Both the position numbers and the translations under genes were made by a program. DNA of 64,000 bases from Zygnema circumcarinatum (taxonomy: Eukaryota; Streptophyta; Zygnematophyceae; Zygnematales; Zygnemataceae), in NCBI GenBank assembly GCA_037447605.1, contig CM074806.1:663180-727179 (forward strand), written 5' to 3'. This document shows positions 1 to 12,193 of the stretch, piece by piece. Position 1 is the first letter of the stretch. The number at the start of each line of letters is the position of its first letter. The notes below the pieces were generated by a model. It was not told the DNA's origin. It did no database searches and saw nothing but the letters and a program-made list of their open reading frames with translations.

Positions 1-123
1 AACAAACCTAAAAAAATTGAGTTCGCTCACTACGAACTGCCATACAGTGTTTTGTTGTTACAATACTAATAAGTAGTTGAATTTTTCAGTCAACAAATAT
101 GGTAAGGTCCCCCTCATGCTTAC

Positions 124-1571
124 CTCCGTTTCCACCTTCCGCTTTGCCGTCAAATCCGCCTTGTTCCCAGCCAGTGCCATAATGAGATGCGGATTTCCTG
201 CACCTCACACCGCCGCCCTTCAGCTGTTTTCCTGAACAATCTAGCTAAGTCTAGATAATTCCAAAAAAAAAACCGGAAAACCGGAAATGAAGGTCTCGGA
301 ACAAACAAAGGAGTTCGTCCTTGCTTGTCAATATGATCACTAAGTACTAAGATTTACAACCAGCGCATTGCAATGTAAGCCTCTACACATGCAGAATAAA
401 TGACAGTTTTAACTTACCTTGTCGTTGTAGCTCCTCCACCCACTTTTTTGCCCTCGCAAAAGATTCCTGCAAGACAAGGCATTACCCTCATCATCATACC
501 CAGAGAGTCCCTTACGACTATCGAAACCAAAAGTTTAACGTTAAAGACAATGCCCGAGTCCAAAATCACCCTGAACCCACATATACATGAAACAATGGGT
601 GCACTGCTTACCGTGTGCGTGATATCATAAACAATAATGGCTGCAGCAGCTCCCCGATAGTACATGGGAGCCAAGCTGTGATACCGCTCCTGCCCGGCCG
701 TATCCCAAATTTCAAACTTAACCGTAATATCATTCACTGCCACCGTTTGGGTCAAAAATGCCGCTCCAATTGTGGACTCCTGCAAGCAAACCGATCACGT
801 TCACAAGAACAAGACCATGTTTTCGTCAGGAAGCAGCAAAATAACACTTAACTAGCAACAAAAACAACAAAGCTCCCTCCCTCTCCTTCTCCCTCTCCCT
901 CTCCCTCTCCCTCGCTCTCTCACACACTCACCTGGTAATCGAAGAACTGCCCTTTCACAAACCTCAGCACCAGGCTGGATTTGCCGGCGCCCATGTCCCC
1001 CAAAAGGACCTGCAAGCGCGCATGCAATCAGAAGTCAAGACTCCCGAGTTCTGACATCGTGGGATTTCGGGTTGAGGAACTTTGGAACCTGTTACTTTAT
1101 TTGAGCTCAGAGCATGGCGAGCCTCCGCAGACAGCCATCATGCTGCTCCCTGGAAGAGCGTATCTTTCAACTGTTTCTTTGCAAGTGTCAACTGAAAAGG
1201 TATGACTAATCAAGTCACATCAACCCTTAATTAAAAAAGAAACGAAGACAAGCAGCAGGAGGACGTTCGTAATTATCAAATTAAAAAAGAGCCTCCCTAC
1301 CAGATACCGCTATTGATTCTTTTACTTCCGTGTAACTGGAAGCATGGAACAGTACCAATGGGCAACCGGGCAACTCTGTTCTATGTCTCAGTTAGGGCCC
1401 AAAAAATTACATTATTGAAAAAATGGCAAGAATACAGAAATCCACTTTCATGCAAGCATCTACAAAAAGAACATCGTATTCATTCATTCATTCTGAAGAC
1501 GATGAAAGCAGAACTCTCGAATGCATACGCACCAGCTTGGCCTGCATGTTGGTACCGCCCACCGCCGCCAT
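124..1571 (-). CDS. RABF2: Rab5-family small GTPase (plant RabF2/ARA7-RHA1 type), 3' end outside window
   Basis: Endosomal Rab GTPase that controls early/late endosome fusion and vacuolar trafficking. Five exons are visible on the minus strand: 1571-1533, 1009-932, 779-612, 466-418 and 197-124. They give the first 136 residues of a family usually about 200 long. The 13-residue first exon was found by matching the family N-terminus; it ends AKL at a GTGCGT donor and phase closes at each junction. Visible motifs are the P-loop GDMGAGKS (17-24), WDTAGQE (64-70) and NKAD (123-126). The absence of an Ara6-type N-terminus argues for the conventional prenylated RabF2 class. The SAK motif and C-terminal cysteines must lie to the left of base 1. 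The gene diverges from the RING-CH gene across a 1.5-kb spacer. Confidence 0.93.
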
Positions 1572-3084
1572 TCCTGAACTAGCCCCAACAACCGGTCCAA
1601 CACTCGAACCTTAACCTCTTCGACGACTTTCCTCAAATTAAACCGAGCAGAATGCTTTTCTCTTAAAACCGAAGCGAGGAATAGAAAGCCCTCTGTAATG
1701 TAAAACGACCCCAAATGCTCAAATTCCTCCTGCGGCTTCTTCAGCTGCTGTTTCACGCCCAGGAGAACTGCCAACCCTAATCTCCGCCATGGCTACCTTC
1801 CTTGAGCTCGAAGCTTCTGGGACGACGCGCCTGTCTGCTGACGTTTCCCATCGCCCGGGAGCGAGCCAGGCCCTTTGAATCGACGGCCAGGATCAATTCC
1901 ACAAATTTAGGAGCATCTACGATGCGTTCCTTACACGTGTAATTGAAGCAAGATCCACGCGTGTAATCGACGGTTCATAATAATTCCTTGGACGATCGAG
2001 CCAATGATATGAGCAATTTACGCGTGCGAAAGGATCAAAGTGAAACCGCCCGTTCAGAGGTAGTTGCGCGGCGCGGCCACGCTGCTATATGCTCGAATCC
2101 CGCCGTTAAACTGGGAATTTGAACAGTTCAACTGGATTCTATCGTGTAGTCGCCTTAACACGGGAACAAGATGTTTGTTATGTTCTGCGCTTTGACGTCA
2201 CTTTCGTACAGTTATCATGACGTGTCCTCTGTTCCGAACGGCAACTTTTTGTCTTTTTGCAAAGATCCATTCTGGGACTGTAACGCGTCACCAGTTGCGG
2301 CACATGGAATGCACAAAAGCCAAAAAGTGGCGTGTCATTATCGACGTCATCGTCACACCACGTCATTCATGGACTCTGCACTCCGTACGCAACTCAGCGC
2401 GGTACGGACATTTTATGTACGGTTCGTACGTCCTACTGTGCGTCAGTACAGTAGGCTTCCCAATTCGCTAAAGCTGGGGGCAGCCTCCACGCTGGTGCGG
2501 AATCAACCAATGAAAACACGCCACGTTTACCGAGTTACACACGTGGCACGCCCCTATTGGTTGAGGCTGGAGCAGGGTTTTCTGCTATGGGCATCGCCTG
2601 TCCCCATGCTCTCCCTCCTTCCATGGCGAGCTGCAGGCAAGAGGGGTCTCCGGTAGCCATGGCCGGGGCATGGGGGGCTGGCCATGGCCGCCGTGCACAC
2701 CAGAATTAGGGTACCGCCATGGCTGTCTGCCTGCCGCGTGTCCAATTGAAGCTTCCTCTTCGTCGTTCTTTCTATCGCACGATCGAATTCGGCTCATCAC
2801 GTTCCCAGACGCACCTCTCATAGCCTCTCCCTCTTCCTCCCCGTCCCTCTCTTCTTCCTCTCTTGCTCTTTTCGTTCTCTCCTCTCCCCCTCTCCCTCTC
2901 CCCCTCTCCCTCTCCCTCTCTTGCTCGCTCTCCCTCTTCATCTCTTCTCCCCCCCCCTCTCCCTCCCCCTCTCTCTATCTTCGCCCTCTCCCTCTCCCTC
3001 TCCCCCTCCCCCTCCCCCTCCCTCTATCCGCTCCCTCTATCCTCTCCCTCTATCCTCTCCCTCTCTCCCCGCTGCGTAGCGTCC
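1572..3084. promoter_or_regulatory. Divergent intergenic region between Rab5 (-) and RING-CH gene (+)
   Basis: No coding sequence could be supported. The segment holds CGTACG-type sites (2393, 2425), ACGTCA/ACGTGG elements (2200-2560), a cluster of GCCATGGC palindromes (1788, 2657, 2682, 2717) and, from 2822 to 3068, a strongly pyrimidine-rich CTCCCT tract ending just before the RING-CH start. That tract probably forms its 5' leader. A 161-codon open frame at 2171-2656 has no recognisable content. Confidence 0.5.
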
Positions 3085-5523
3085 ATGGAGCGCTCATCCA
3101 GCTCGAAGCGTTGGGATTTGGAGGGCCACCGCGACTCCATGTCGGAGCCTGTTCCGTTGCTCGCCCCAACGCTGAACGGCAAGGCGAGCACGGAGCGGCC
3201 GGAGGCGCTGGACCTCGAGGCGGGGGAGGGCGACCAGCCGCAGTGCCGCATCTGCCTCGAAACCAACGGTCAGGGGGGCTCAGGGTTCAGGGTGTGGGGT
3301 TGCTGGGTTCAGGGCTATTCAATTATCTGAAGGGGAGAGGCTGTATGTTGAGGGTTTTGTGGGGGAAATAAAGAGAGCTTGAGTCGGTGTACGTGAGGAG
3401 GAGGGAACTGTGATGGTGTGGATGTGAAGCTGATTCCATTGGATACCCTAAGAACCCTTTTAAGTTAATGGTCTTTTGTGAATTTCACATAATTGTGGGA
3501 GCTGGACATGATGGGAAGTTGTGAAGGTGTTTTTCCTGGTTTCTAGGATCGTCTGGTACTCTCCATCCGTCTTTCATCGTTGCATCTTCAAGAACTTTTT
3601 TTTTGTTAAGGAAAAAGGGCATCCTCTTGACAATTCATTGAGCGGATAGCCGTATTTTTATTGCAGGACGGGATCTAATTGCTCCTTGCCGCTGTCGAGG
3701 GTCTGCCAAGTATGTTCATCGTGGATGTCTTGACAGATGGCGCTCAACGAAGGTATTTTACATTCACAAGCTTCACCTTGGTCTTCCCATTTCTTTTGGC
3801 CTCCACCATCGAAGGTTCAAGCAAACGAATGACAAGGAATAGCGGCGTAAAATGAAAAGTGAGGGGGGCGGGTGGGGGGAGGGGGGAGAGAGGGTGGGGG
3901 GGAGAGGGTGGGGGGGAGAGGGTGGGGGAGGAGTGATGTGAAGTTAGCTCGACAGTAAAAAGCTCAGAGGTATATTGTTCTTATATTAGTAACATGTTCG
4001 TATACAACTGATGTTGCTTGGGCTTTTGCAGGAAGGATTCGCGTTCGCTCACTGCTCTACATGCCGAATGCCGTTCCATCTCCGCGTGCATGTGCCTGCA
4101 GATAAACAGTGGAGAACACTCAAATTTCGATTCTTTGTGACACGGGATCTGTTATTGGTAACAGCAGCTGTTCAGTTGGTGAGTCGACTCATGCTTGCTT
4201 GAGTTGCTCGGACCTTCCCTTCAGCTTCCATGAATTCAGTAAACCGTGTGTAGAGAAATCTCTGAACTTACAAGAAGCTCTGTGTTTTCTCTTCTCAAAT
4301 AGTAGCTGTGTATGGTCGGCTTCTCAGTAAAGTAGGATATGATTCGAAAGATGTCACAATTCAATGGGAGAGGTATTCTGATTCATCTCTTGGTTGCGTT
4401 CTGTCCTTCTGAACTGGAACTGGCAGATAATTGTATTGCTTGGGTATGGAGTTTATCGAATCGATCATCTTCAAGCAGAGCACTTTCGAAAAACGTTCAA
4501 ATTTGATTACGTTGTACCATTTTACTATTTTTGTGGTAAGAAGAAGGGCCCATTCGCCGCTTCAGGAATGTTTAGAGCTGCCTATAGTGTTAAAATTGCA
4601 AAAACCGCTGTGAGAAAACAATGTATGGAGTGGCATTGAGGCCAGGGAGAAGCTTACTTTTATGGTACATGTTGTGAGGGATTTTTTCCTTCCTCAGGTG
4701 TTGCCATATTTCTTGTTATGGCTGGAATCATGGGCTGTGTATGGACATGCTACGACCGTCGGATTCGCGCCGATTTTTCGGAGCCCTGCAGAGATGCATG
4801 TCTCTGCTGCTGCCATCCATGGTGCGCTCTTTTTCATACCCTAATTCAGCACCTTTCAGAACTGGCAATGCAGAACTCTTTACCCTGAATGTGCTGGAAG
4901 CCAACAATCCAACACTCTGAATGAGCTTTCTTGGCCGGAACTGCAGGGTTTGTGGCGACTGTTACATGTGTCTTTGGCTCGACTGCACCACATGCTGTGA
5001 GGGCTGTGTTGCCTCCGCCGGTGAATGCTTTACAGCCGCCGGAAGCATGGGAGAACTTGGAGCGGCATTCTTCATGTTGTTGGCAGTCCTAGTGTTGGGA
5101 TTTTTGGCGGTGTTCGGACTGTTCTACAGCCTTTTGGTAGTCACTATGGTGGTGCAACGAATATGGCAACGGCATAACCATGTTTTGGCGAAACGCATGC
5201 TGTCGAAGGTATGTTGCTGAATGCAGGAACTTGCAAAATGCTATGTCATGTCACATCGAATGCTGTATGGTGATCATGTGGGCCTAATAGCGGAATTTTA
5301 TGACTTGAAGATGTCAACAGGTATTGGTGTTAGGTTATATTTTTGCGTTGAAAAAGTTGGGAGGATCATATGATGTTCCTTGTGATGCTGATGTGATGTT
5401 TTTTGGGAATTTCAGGAGTATGTAGTCGAAGATTTAGATGGAGAAAGCCTATCCTCCGATTGGAGGCCGCCTCCTCTGCCGGCTGAGCACGTGCAGCAGC
5501 TCAAAGACCTCGGCCTTCTATGA
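3085..5523 (+). CDS. RING-CH (RINGv) zinc-finger membrane protein, putative E3 ubiquitin ligase
   Basis: Seven exons (3085-3268, 3667-3752, 4032-4178, 4427-4535, 4698-4821, 4947-5208, 5416-5523) encode 339 residues. The RINGv C4HC3 finger is complete: C54/C57, C69/C71, H79/C82, C98/C101. A hydrophobic segment follows (exon 4, IIVLLGYGVY), then a Cys-rich stretch, a long transmembrane segment in exon 6 (LGAAFFMLLAVLVLGFLAVF) and a C-terminus EYVVEDLDGE...LKDLGLL. I recognise this end from the plant RING/FYVE/PHD superfamily (Arabidopsis At1g11020-like). Family knowledge suggests a membrane-anchored E3 ligase; substrates cannot be inferred. The start codon follows a pyrimidine-rich leader. All splice phases close. 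Confidence 0.9.
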
Positions 5524-6489
5524 GAGTTCGCTCACTGTACCAATGTTCAAAAAAAGGGAGTTTCGAACTTCGTCTCCGAAACTCCAAATCATTTAAAACT
5601 GCCTCCACATCCTGGAGGCGAAATGGAAGAACACTCAGTTGAATCTCTGTCTCTCTCGGAGGTTGTACTATGCATGAACTGTTGTTGTGCTTGTAGAGAA
5701 GTTTTGCACCTGCAAAATAGGAGGGAAGGGCTTAGGCTGGTTAGGTTAGGGCAGGCAGGCTGTGACTTAGAAATTTTTTTGGGGTTGAGCGTTGTAGGGC
5801 GTAGGCGTAGTTGGGGGGGCGCAGGCATCACTCCACGGCGGCTTTGTTCAGCTTTGGGTTCACATTTTAGTAAGGATGAGGAGAGAGCATTAGGGAGGCA
5901 GAGGCGAAATTAGAGAGGAAGGAAGGGAGACAGCGAGAGAGATGGCGAGGGAGAGAGAGGGATGGAAGGAGAGAGGGCGCCCTAAGGTCCTTTGTATAGG
6001 ACCAAGAAGGGCCATTTTCAAGAAAACTGTATAGGGTTCATTAGTGAACTAGTTCAAAGCTTTGGTTTCGTCTCTGGCCTACTTGGGCTCCTAGTTTATC
6101 AATGTCGGCAGTTTTTCCAATCTTTGAGTTTTTGGAAAATGGAGAGATTTGGACAAATCCGTAAATGGCCCAAACGCAGATTTATTTTGCATTGCATGAA
6201 ATGTGCACAATTCGCTGCTGCCACGCCTTTTCGAGAGCTCTCCTGCAGTGCTTCAAAACAACAGAGGCTGCCTTTCTAACCGTATGGGGGGGAGGGGGCA
6301 GGGGTAAACAATAATGAAAAAACTTTCTTTTCGCAGGCCGCAGTTCTGTTCTAGTCTTTTCAATAATAGTAATGTTCAATGTTCAACGGTACAACGAAGC
6401 GATCTCGATATTGCATAAATGCTACGACAAAGAAACGAAAAAAAAACGCATAGACCTGAAGTTTTTTTCATGATTTTTTTATGAAAAAG
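5524..6489. other. Intergenic, no gene seen
   Basis: This is the 3' flank of the RING-CH gene. It contains GA-rich simple sequence (5870-5980) and AT-rich stretches. Several short open frames exist, but none has domain content or splice context. The T-run just below 6490 is the tRNA terminator on the minus strand. Confidence 0.5.
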
Positions 6490-6561
6490 CTCTCCGGCCG
6501 GGAATTGAACCCGGGTCTCCCGCGTGACAGGCGGGGATACTTACCACTATACTACCGAAGA
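6490..6561 (-). tRNA. trnD-GUC: tRNA-Asp (anticodon GUC), copy 1
   Basis: The reverse strand reads a complete 72-nt tRNA: acceptor TCTTCGG pairs with CCGGAGA (one T-G pair), A-box TAGTATAGTGG, anticodon loop CTGTCAC, B-box GGGTTCAATTCC and discriminator G. A TTTTT terminator follows after GAGC. It is identical base for base to the copy at 10991-11062. It stands head to head with MTR3, whose ATG is 146 bp away. Confidence 0.97.
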
Positions 6562-6630
6562 AGCAGATGAATATTTTGTTTCAGTTTTTAATCTAAAGTG
6601 TAAACGTAAAGTTTACATCCATGACTTGCA

Positions 6631-6700
6631 TTTCTCTCTCCCTCTCTCTCTCCCTCTGTCTCTCTCGCTCTCTCTCTCTCTCTCGCTCTCTCTCTCTCGC
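6631..6700 (+). repeat. (CT)n leader tract of MTR3
   Basis: Almost pure CT/CTCTCG repeat between the tRNA-Asp and the MTR3 ATG. Similar pyrimidine (or GA) tracts precede several other starts in the window, so it may belong to the 5' untranslated region. Confidence 0.7.
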
Positions 6701-6706
6701 ACGGCA

Positions 6707-8642
6707 ATGGCGGAAACTTCTCTGCAGGGGACTCGACCGGACGGACGCGCACCCGAGGATTTCCGCGAAGCTTGTAAGGTTTCTCTGCTTTGAAAGCAAT
6801 CCCTTCTTCAAATGCACATCAAACCGTCAATGTTGAGTTAACGCCGCTTGAATCCTTTTTAGTAGAATTTAGATATGTTTTGCCGGAGAATGAGGAAGAA
6901 GTTAGGGTTTGCGAACGGAGTGGATTTTGTGAGATAGGTTGAACCTGAAAGCATTAACAACGTAAGTGATGTCGACGCTGCTGCAGTTATGCGCACCGGC
7001 ACGGTCAGTCGGGCGGCTGGCTCTGCATACGCGGAGTTTGGGGACACCAAGGTTCTTGTCGCTGTGTAGGTTGAGCTCTCAAAACTTGGCGAAAATGTAA
7101 CAATGTTGAGATTTTAGGTTGAATTGATTTGTGGGATTGAGCGTGGTGGTGGCTCATTAAGCACAGCTTGCTTTCTCTTGTTGAAAATGCATGTCTCAAG
7201 AATGTGCTGGAGAGGCTCCAGGGATGCGTTGTAATGTCGGTAATTTCATTGACCACCTTTGATTGTTACTTTTGAAAACCAGAGGGAGACCATCGTTGTT
7301 TGTAGGGATTCCAAGCACTTTACTTGGAAAATTGTGGGCTGTGGGAGGACAGGTATGGCCCTCGTGAGAGCAAGAAAGCACAAGCATACAGCGATATTGG
7401 ACGACTGAATTGTGACGTCAAAATCGCATCGTTCGCAACAAGCACACGAGGGCGATATGGGCGGGTATGGCTTTTGACAGAATCTTGGTCAAGTGTTTTT
7501 ATATTACCCTTTTTTTTTTTTTTTTTTTTTTTTTGATAAGTTCCCATTGCTTGCAGAACTACTGAGAGATAATTACATGGGGTAAGGGCCGTTCTTTGCC
7601 CTAATGAATCGTTTGGTTTGTGTTGATGGAACTGCATGTACCTCCTCTTCTCCGTAAGGGCTCTCTTGATTGAGGATATGCAGGGTACAGAAGAGAAGGA
7701 GTACAGCGCCCTTCTTCATCGATCTCTTGAGGCAGCCGTGGCCCTACACACATTTCCAAAAACTACAGTAGACGTGTTCGCACTAATCCTTCAATCGGGA
7801 GGCTGTAAGTATGCGCATGCCACTTTCACCTTATCATACATGAAAGGTGATAAATGAAACGCGCCATTTTGGTTATTGGTTATGACTAATACAAAACATG
7901 AGCACAGAAGTTTCACGGTGTCCTTTGAGCAGTTTCTCTGCTAGAAAGTTTCAGTCCCCATCCTTCACTTAGCTCATCCCATCTTTCATCTTTCTTGGCG
8001 TGGAATTTCTAAGTTGTGGAGGACTATCTTCTTCCGTATGTTTGTTCATCTTTTTTTTTTTGGCTTTTGTTGGGTGGGAAGTGAGCAGCTGATTTGGCTG
8101 TCACGATCACGTGTGGATCCATGGCACTAGCTGATGCAGGGATAGAAATGTACGACCTCGTGTCTGCGGCATCCTTAGTGAGTTCCTTCCCCCCCCAGAC
8201 AGGCGCTCTTTACTTCTCTTTATGTAAGCCTGTGTCCCTTTCCCTACAAACTCTAAAAACTGCCACACGGAACTCTGTGCAGGTGTGTATTGGCCGACAA
8301 TTGTTTCTCGACCCTTCGATCGCGGAGGAAAGAAAGGACGATGGGACGGCCATGGTTGCATGTATGCCGCTGAGGAATGAAGTCACCCAGTTGACTCTGA
8401 CTGGAAACTGGACCCAAACGGAAACAACAGAGGTTTGTTTACAATTCCAACTGTGTATATTTGTAAATAAATATTTTGTTCTTCGTCTTTGTCTGAACAG
8501 CTAACCCTACGAAGGTTTTATGGCTGCTGCGATGCAGGCGATTGAGCTATGCCTGGAGGGCTGCTTGAAGCTCGACCACCTTATGCGCACATGCCTCAGA
8601 GAGCAGCAGTTGGCTTCAGAAGGCAGCATGGAGCAAGGATAG
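6707..8642 (+). CDS. MTR3: Exosome complex component MTR3 (RNase PH-like ring subunit)
   Basis: Subunit of the nine-protein RNA exosome core, which degrades and processes RNA in nucleus and cytoplasm. Seven exons (6707-6773, 6987-7065, 7353-7464, 7684-7804, 8089-8177, 8283-8432, 8538-8642) give 240 residues; the Arabidopsis protein is slightly over 250. Recognisable family segments are TRPDGR near the N-terminus, GSAYAEFGDTKVLVAVYGPR, YSDIGRLNCDV, EYSALLHRSLE, TFPKTTVDVFALILQSGG, ALADAGIEMYDLV and the EVTQLTLTGNW region. The RNase PH fold is expected without catalysis, as in other eukaryotic ring subunits. It shares a 145-bp spacer head to head with tRNA-Asp and converges on the pseudouridine synthase gene (170 bp between stops). 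Phase closes throughout. Confidence 0.95.
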
Positions 8643-8812
8643 ACCCCATCAATAAATAAACCAAATTATGCTCTATAAAAAAAAAAAAGCTCATTGTCAA
8701 ACAGATACCACTGTGAAATGTATCGACTTTGAAGGCTTGCAGTGTTCAAGGATTTTGAAATTGAATTCGAAGGAGAGCCCAAGATTGAAAAATGTTAAAG
8801 GATAACTTCTGC

Positions 8813-10633
8813 TCAACCCTTAGAATGAAAGGCTCTGCTCGCCCACTCAGGCAAGGGGGCGGAGATGTTGACCTCCGTCACATTGACAGGATGGACGAAG
8901 GAGACGCTCTCTGCATGGAGCGCATGTGCATGCCAAACCATGTCCCCCCATGACCATGCCTCCGGCCCACCATACCTGACATCGCCAGCTATGGGCATGC
9001 CCATCAGCTGGCAGTGCATTCGTATTTGGTGGGTTCGTCCAGTCAGAGGAAACGCTCTGACCAGAAAAAAATTGCTCTCGTTTTGAACTTCTGAATGCAC
9101 TGCAGGAGACACTTCAATTTCAGTTTCGGTCTTGGTTTCGGGTCTGGCTTCCTGAGGAGGAGAGGGTTTTAGAGGAGGGATAGAAAGAACGGGATCACGT
9201 TCAGACAAGACTTGCTGTGAAGATGCATCTGTGGTGAAGACACCATTCTCTCGTCCTCTCTCTTCTCTTTCTTCCTTCCCTCCTCTTTCTCCTCTCACTC
9301 CTCCCTCTTCCTCTCCCCCAGCCGTGTGCGAATTACCGCTGTCCAGCGCAATTGGGCCCTTTACATGAGCCAAAATGACCAGCCTTGTCATCATGTCTTT
9401 CACAGAAGAGCCCCCTGGAAGGGACCTCCCCACATCCTCATGGCTGTAGACTCGCCACAAGCCATGGCGGGATCGGCCATGGCCGGTGACTAGAGAGTGC
9501 TCCTTCCAAGCAGGAGGTTGACCAAAGCAGAGAGCAACGTAGCTCTTTTTCACTAAACGGTTCGCATATGCGTGTCCAAAAGTGCGCGAAACATTACGGT
9601 CCTTGGAAATCATGATAATGCCGCTCGTATCGCGGTCCAGTCTATTGACAAGATGCAAATTTTGCTGCAAATGTCTCCTTCCGTTTTGTGCTTCTGCTCG
9701 GATGGCATGCAAAAAAGAAGGGGTCAAAGATGTTGGTGACCTAAAAATTCTCACACAGAATCGCATGCGCCAGCAGCATTACAATGAAAAGGTGGAAACA
9801 GCTCTGCTCTATGTAGCAGTTACTTCATCACAATACTTTCCTATGGATTGTCCAGTCCGTGTAGTTACCTCTCAAGTCAAAAGCTTCATTGACAAAAGAT
9901 AAACTTTCCTTCTTCTTTCTTAACTTTCTAAAAACACGAATGGCCTATCTCTGCAGGTTTACTTGGTCGGATCTCAGAGATTCTCGAGTTTGACAAGTTC
10001 ACAGACTTCACTTCACTCCATAGTTTTAACAGGTTCAGGCTCTTTAAAGTCCCAGGAGTGCACGCTTGAGATCTATATTGTTTTCTATGTTCGTCGGAGG
10101 CTTTGGAGGTTAGTAGGCACTTAATTTCTTTGAAATTTTAGGGTTTCTCATGATATCTGCGTTTAGGGTTTTTTTCTTTTGCAAAGAAAGACTTCGCCTT
10201 AAACAACCAATGAAGAGGACATGTTCCTAGAAGGAAGCGAACAAAAAAAACGGAAAATGAGACGGGAGAGGATTGTTCACTCACTAACTGAAGCCCCATC
10301 TTTTGCTCTCCTTCCCTCCTCCTCTGAGAGCCCCTCCGAGGACGAATGCCCTCCGCCAATGACAGCTTCCATACCCCTCAGAATTTCTTCACAATAAATG
10401 CCACAGGGCTTATTGATAACCAGAAACCATTCATCTTCATACAGCACTATATCATTGCTGATGGTAAAGACTGCATTTTCAGCTATGGCTGCTCTCTCTT
10501 TCTCTGCTGCATGAGCTCGCTCGGACGGACGGGGCGTTATCGGCTGAGGGAACCCTTCTTGCGAGCTCATGTTTAAAGAGTTCGCAGCGGCTGCTGCAGC
10601 CTTGGGCGAAGCGTCACTTCTGCAATGCTGCAT
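8813..10633 (-). CDS. RNA pseudouridine synthase, RluA-type, plant RNA pseudouridine synthase 1-like
   Basis: Isomerises uridine to pseudouridine in RNA. Exon 1 is 10633-about 10281 and exon 2 is 9740-8813, about 426 residues. Exon 1 carries LYEDEWFLVINKPCGIYCEE. Exon 2 carries the catalytic motif RLDRDTSG (catalytic Asp), the plant-type stretch SGHGRS-like TGHGRSRHGLWRVY...GRSLPGGSSVKDM and the C-terminal GRTHQIRMHCQLMGMP. Exon 1 must end in phase 2; GTGAAC at 10280 fits, although a better-looking GTGAGT lies four bases upstream in the wrong phase, so this junction is uncertain. An acidic low-complexity insert (GGEEEGGVRGERGG) interrupts the domain and suggests a variable loop. ATG 10633 is preferred; ATG 10570 is possible. 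Upstream lie telomere-like repeats and a divergent tRNA-Asp. Confidence 0.88.
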
Positions 10634-10779
10634 GGCAATGTGTCCCCCAGTTGAGAAAAGCTTTATGCGCCGCCTGAACTTGGTGCATTGAGTGAAGGGA
10701 CCGAGCAGCTCCTCGCCAGTCTTTTGCTGAAGCCGAGGCAGAGCAGACAGAGCTGCAGCAAAAACTCTGAACCCTGACC

Positions 10780-10848
10780 TTGATCCTAACCCTAATCCGA
10801 ACCCTAACCCTAACCCTAATCCGAACCCTAACCCTAATCCTACACTAA
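10780..10848. repeat. Telomere-like CCCTAA/CCGAAC degenerate repeat
   Basis: About nine units of CCCTAA with variants (CCCTAATCCGAA) lie in the 5' flank of the pseudouridine synthase. The hexamer is the TTAGGG type rather than the common plant TTTAGGG heptamer. It is short and degenerate, so it is an interstitial repeat and not a chromosome end. Confidence 0.75.
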
Positions 10849-10990
10849 TCTGTTTCCAAAAATGAGCCACCGCTACGCAAAGCTGCGAACGCATTCGAGA
10901 TGTCCACTGCACTGCAGTGACAGAGCTGTAGAGGTTCGCATATGTGCGTTTACATGTATAAATTTTTAACTTTCTTTCCCGTTCCAACAA

Positions 10991-11062
10991 TCTTCGGTAG
11001 TATAGTGGTAAGTATCCCCGCCTGTCACGCGGGAGACCCGGGTTCAATTCCCGGCCGGAGAG
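10991..11062 (+). tRNA. trnD-GUC: tRNA-Asp (anticodon GUC), copy 2
   Basis: 72 nt, identical to copy 1 at 6490-6561, with acceptor, D-arm, GTC anticodon, T-arm and discriminator G intact, followed by ACTTTT as terminator. It is oriented away from the pseudouridine synthase gene, whose ATG is 357 bp away. Confidence 0.97.
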
Positions 11063-11985
11063 CTACTTTTGGGCAGCTTTCCCTGTGTGACTTTTACATC
11101 GAGTGCCTTTTTACCACTCACAGCTCGACCAACCAAGCGACGCACGTTGGAAACCCGATGAGGACGCTGGCTCGCCCCTCCGCGCTTTTCTGATGGGCCA
11201 CGGCTGCTGGTGGCTGCTTCTTTGGTCGTTGGGTCCTTTGTGACCTGAGGCCTTCGTGGCTTTCTCCATGTGGGTTTTGTGCATGTACTTTCGATAGCAT
11301 CGGCATGAAGAGATCAATACCAGTTCATATTTTTTGGACAACATATACACACATAGGACCTCACATCTCATCCTAAATGAGAATGGCGAATGGTAAGTAG
11401 TGTGGCTCACACTCCTTACGCTGTACATCATTTCGTGCGGGTTCGTATCGAGTGCGGCCAACGCTATTAGACGTAAACCGGGTAATGCTGTTCCTTTATC
11501 GTGACATAGACAGTTTCTATTGCAATGAATTGTTCAAATTCATTTGTTCGATTTGAAGAAAAGAAAAAATAAATAATGTATTAATAACATTATCCCTTCT
11601 TTCTACATGAATAGGACTTGAATAGTGACCTGAATAGTACTTTGTTCATTTTGTGCATATGCCCCCTCTACCGTCTTCTGTTTGAAGACTTATGTCTCCT
11701 CTATTCCTTTCTAGTGGGTACTGTGTTCGTCCTCATTACTAACAGATTGTGAGGTCATAGTTCTTAAGGCGTTACGTGAAGGGGAACCTCGCATGGACCA
11801 TTCCGCACAAGGAGTAAGCACCGCTTGGCAGTGAGAATACTCCCCCCCCATTCCACACAAGAGGCTCAGCAGGCCGCCATGCGACGCGCTCCGTGAGTCA
11901 ATGCATTTGTTGAAGAAATGTTAGGAAGTCGTGTTGCATGTTACTCCATTTCAAGCACATCGGCTCGTGGTTGGGGAACTTAAAG
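11063..11985. other. Intergenic, no gene seen
   Basis: AT-rich 3' flank of the tRNA and of the chromate-type transporter. I see no coding segment with splice or domain support. Confidence 0.45.
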
Positions 11986-12161
11986 CTATAGGAGGGCAGC
12001 CAGCAGTAGGGTCCGCCTACGTCCACCTGCGCAGTGGACACATGAAACGTTCAATTCCATGTAACGGACAAATTCACACTTTTTCACCCAAAACCCTTCA
12101 GTCTGTAAGTGGTATATTTCAGTTGAGCAGAGGGGGGGGGGGGGGGGGGGGNNNNNNNNNN

Positions 12162-12193
<32 letters not shown>

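Noticed and set aside
2171-2656. 161-codon open frame in the Rab5/RING-CH spacer
   Set aside because: No recognisable domain, promoter-like composition, no splice partners; interpreted as chance.
10281-10285. GTGAGT at 10284 as the exon 1 donor of the pseudouridine synthase
   Set aside because: Best consensus, but it leaves phase 1 while the only good acceptor (9740) needs phase 2; GTGAAC at 10280 was preferred, with stated uncertainty.
10634-11047. N-terminal extension of the pseudouridine synthase frame
   Set aside because: It would run through telomere-like repeats and overlap the tRNA-Asp gene; the start at 10633 is simpler.
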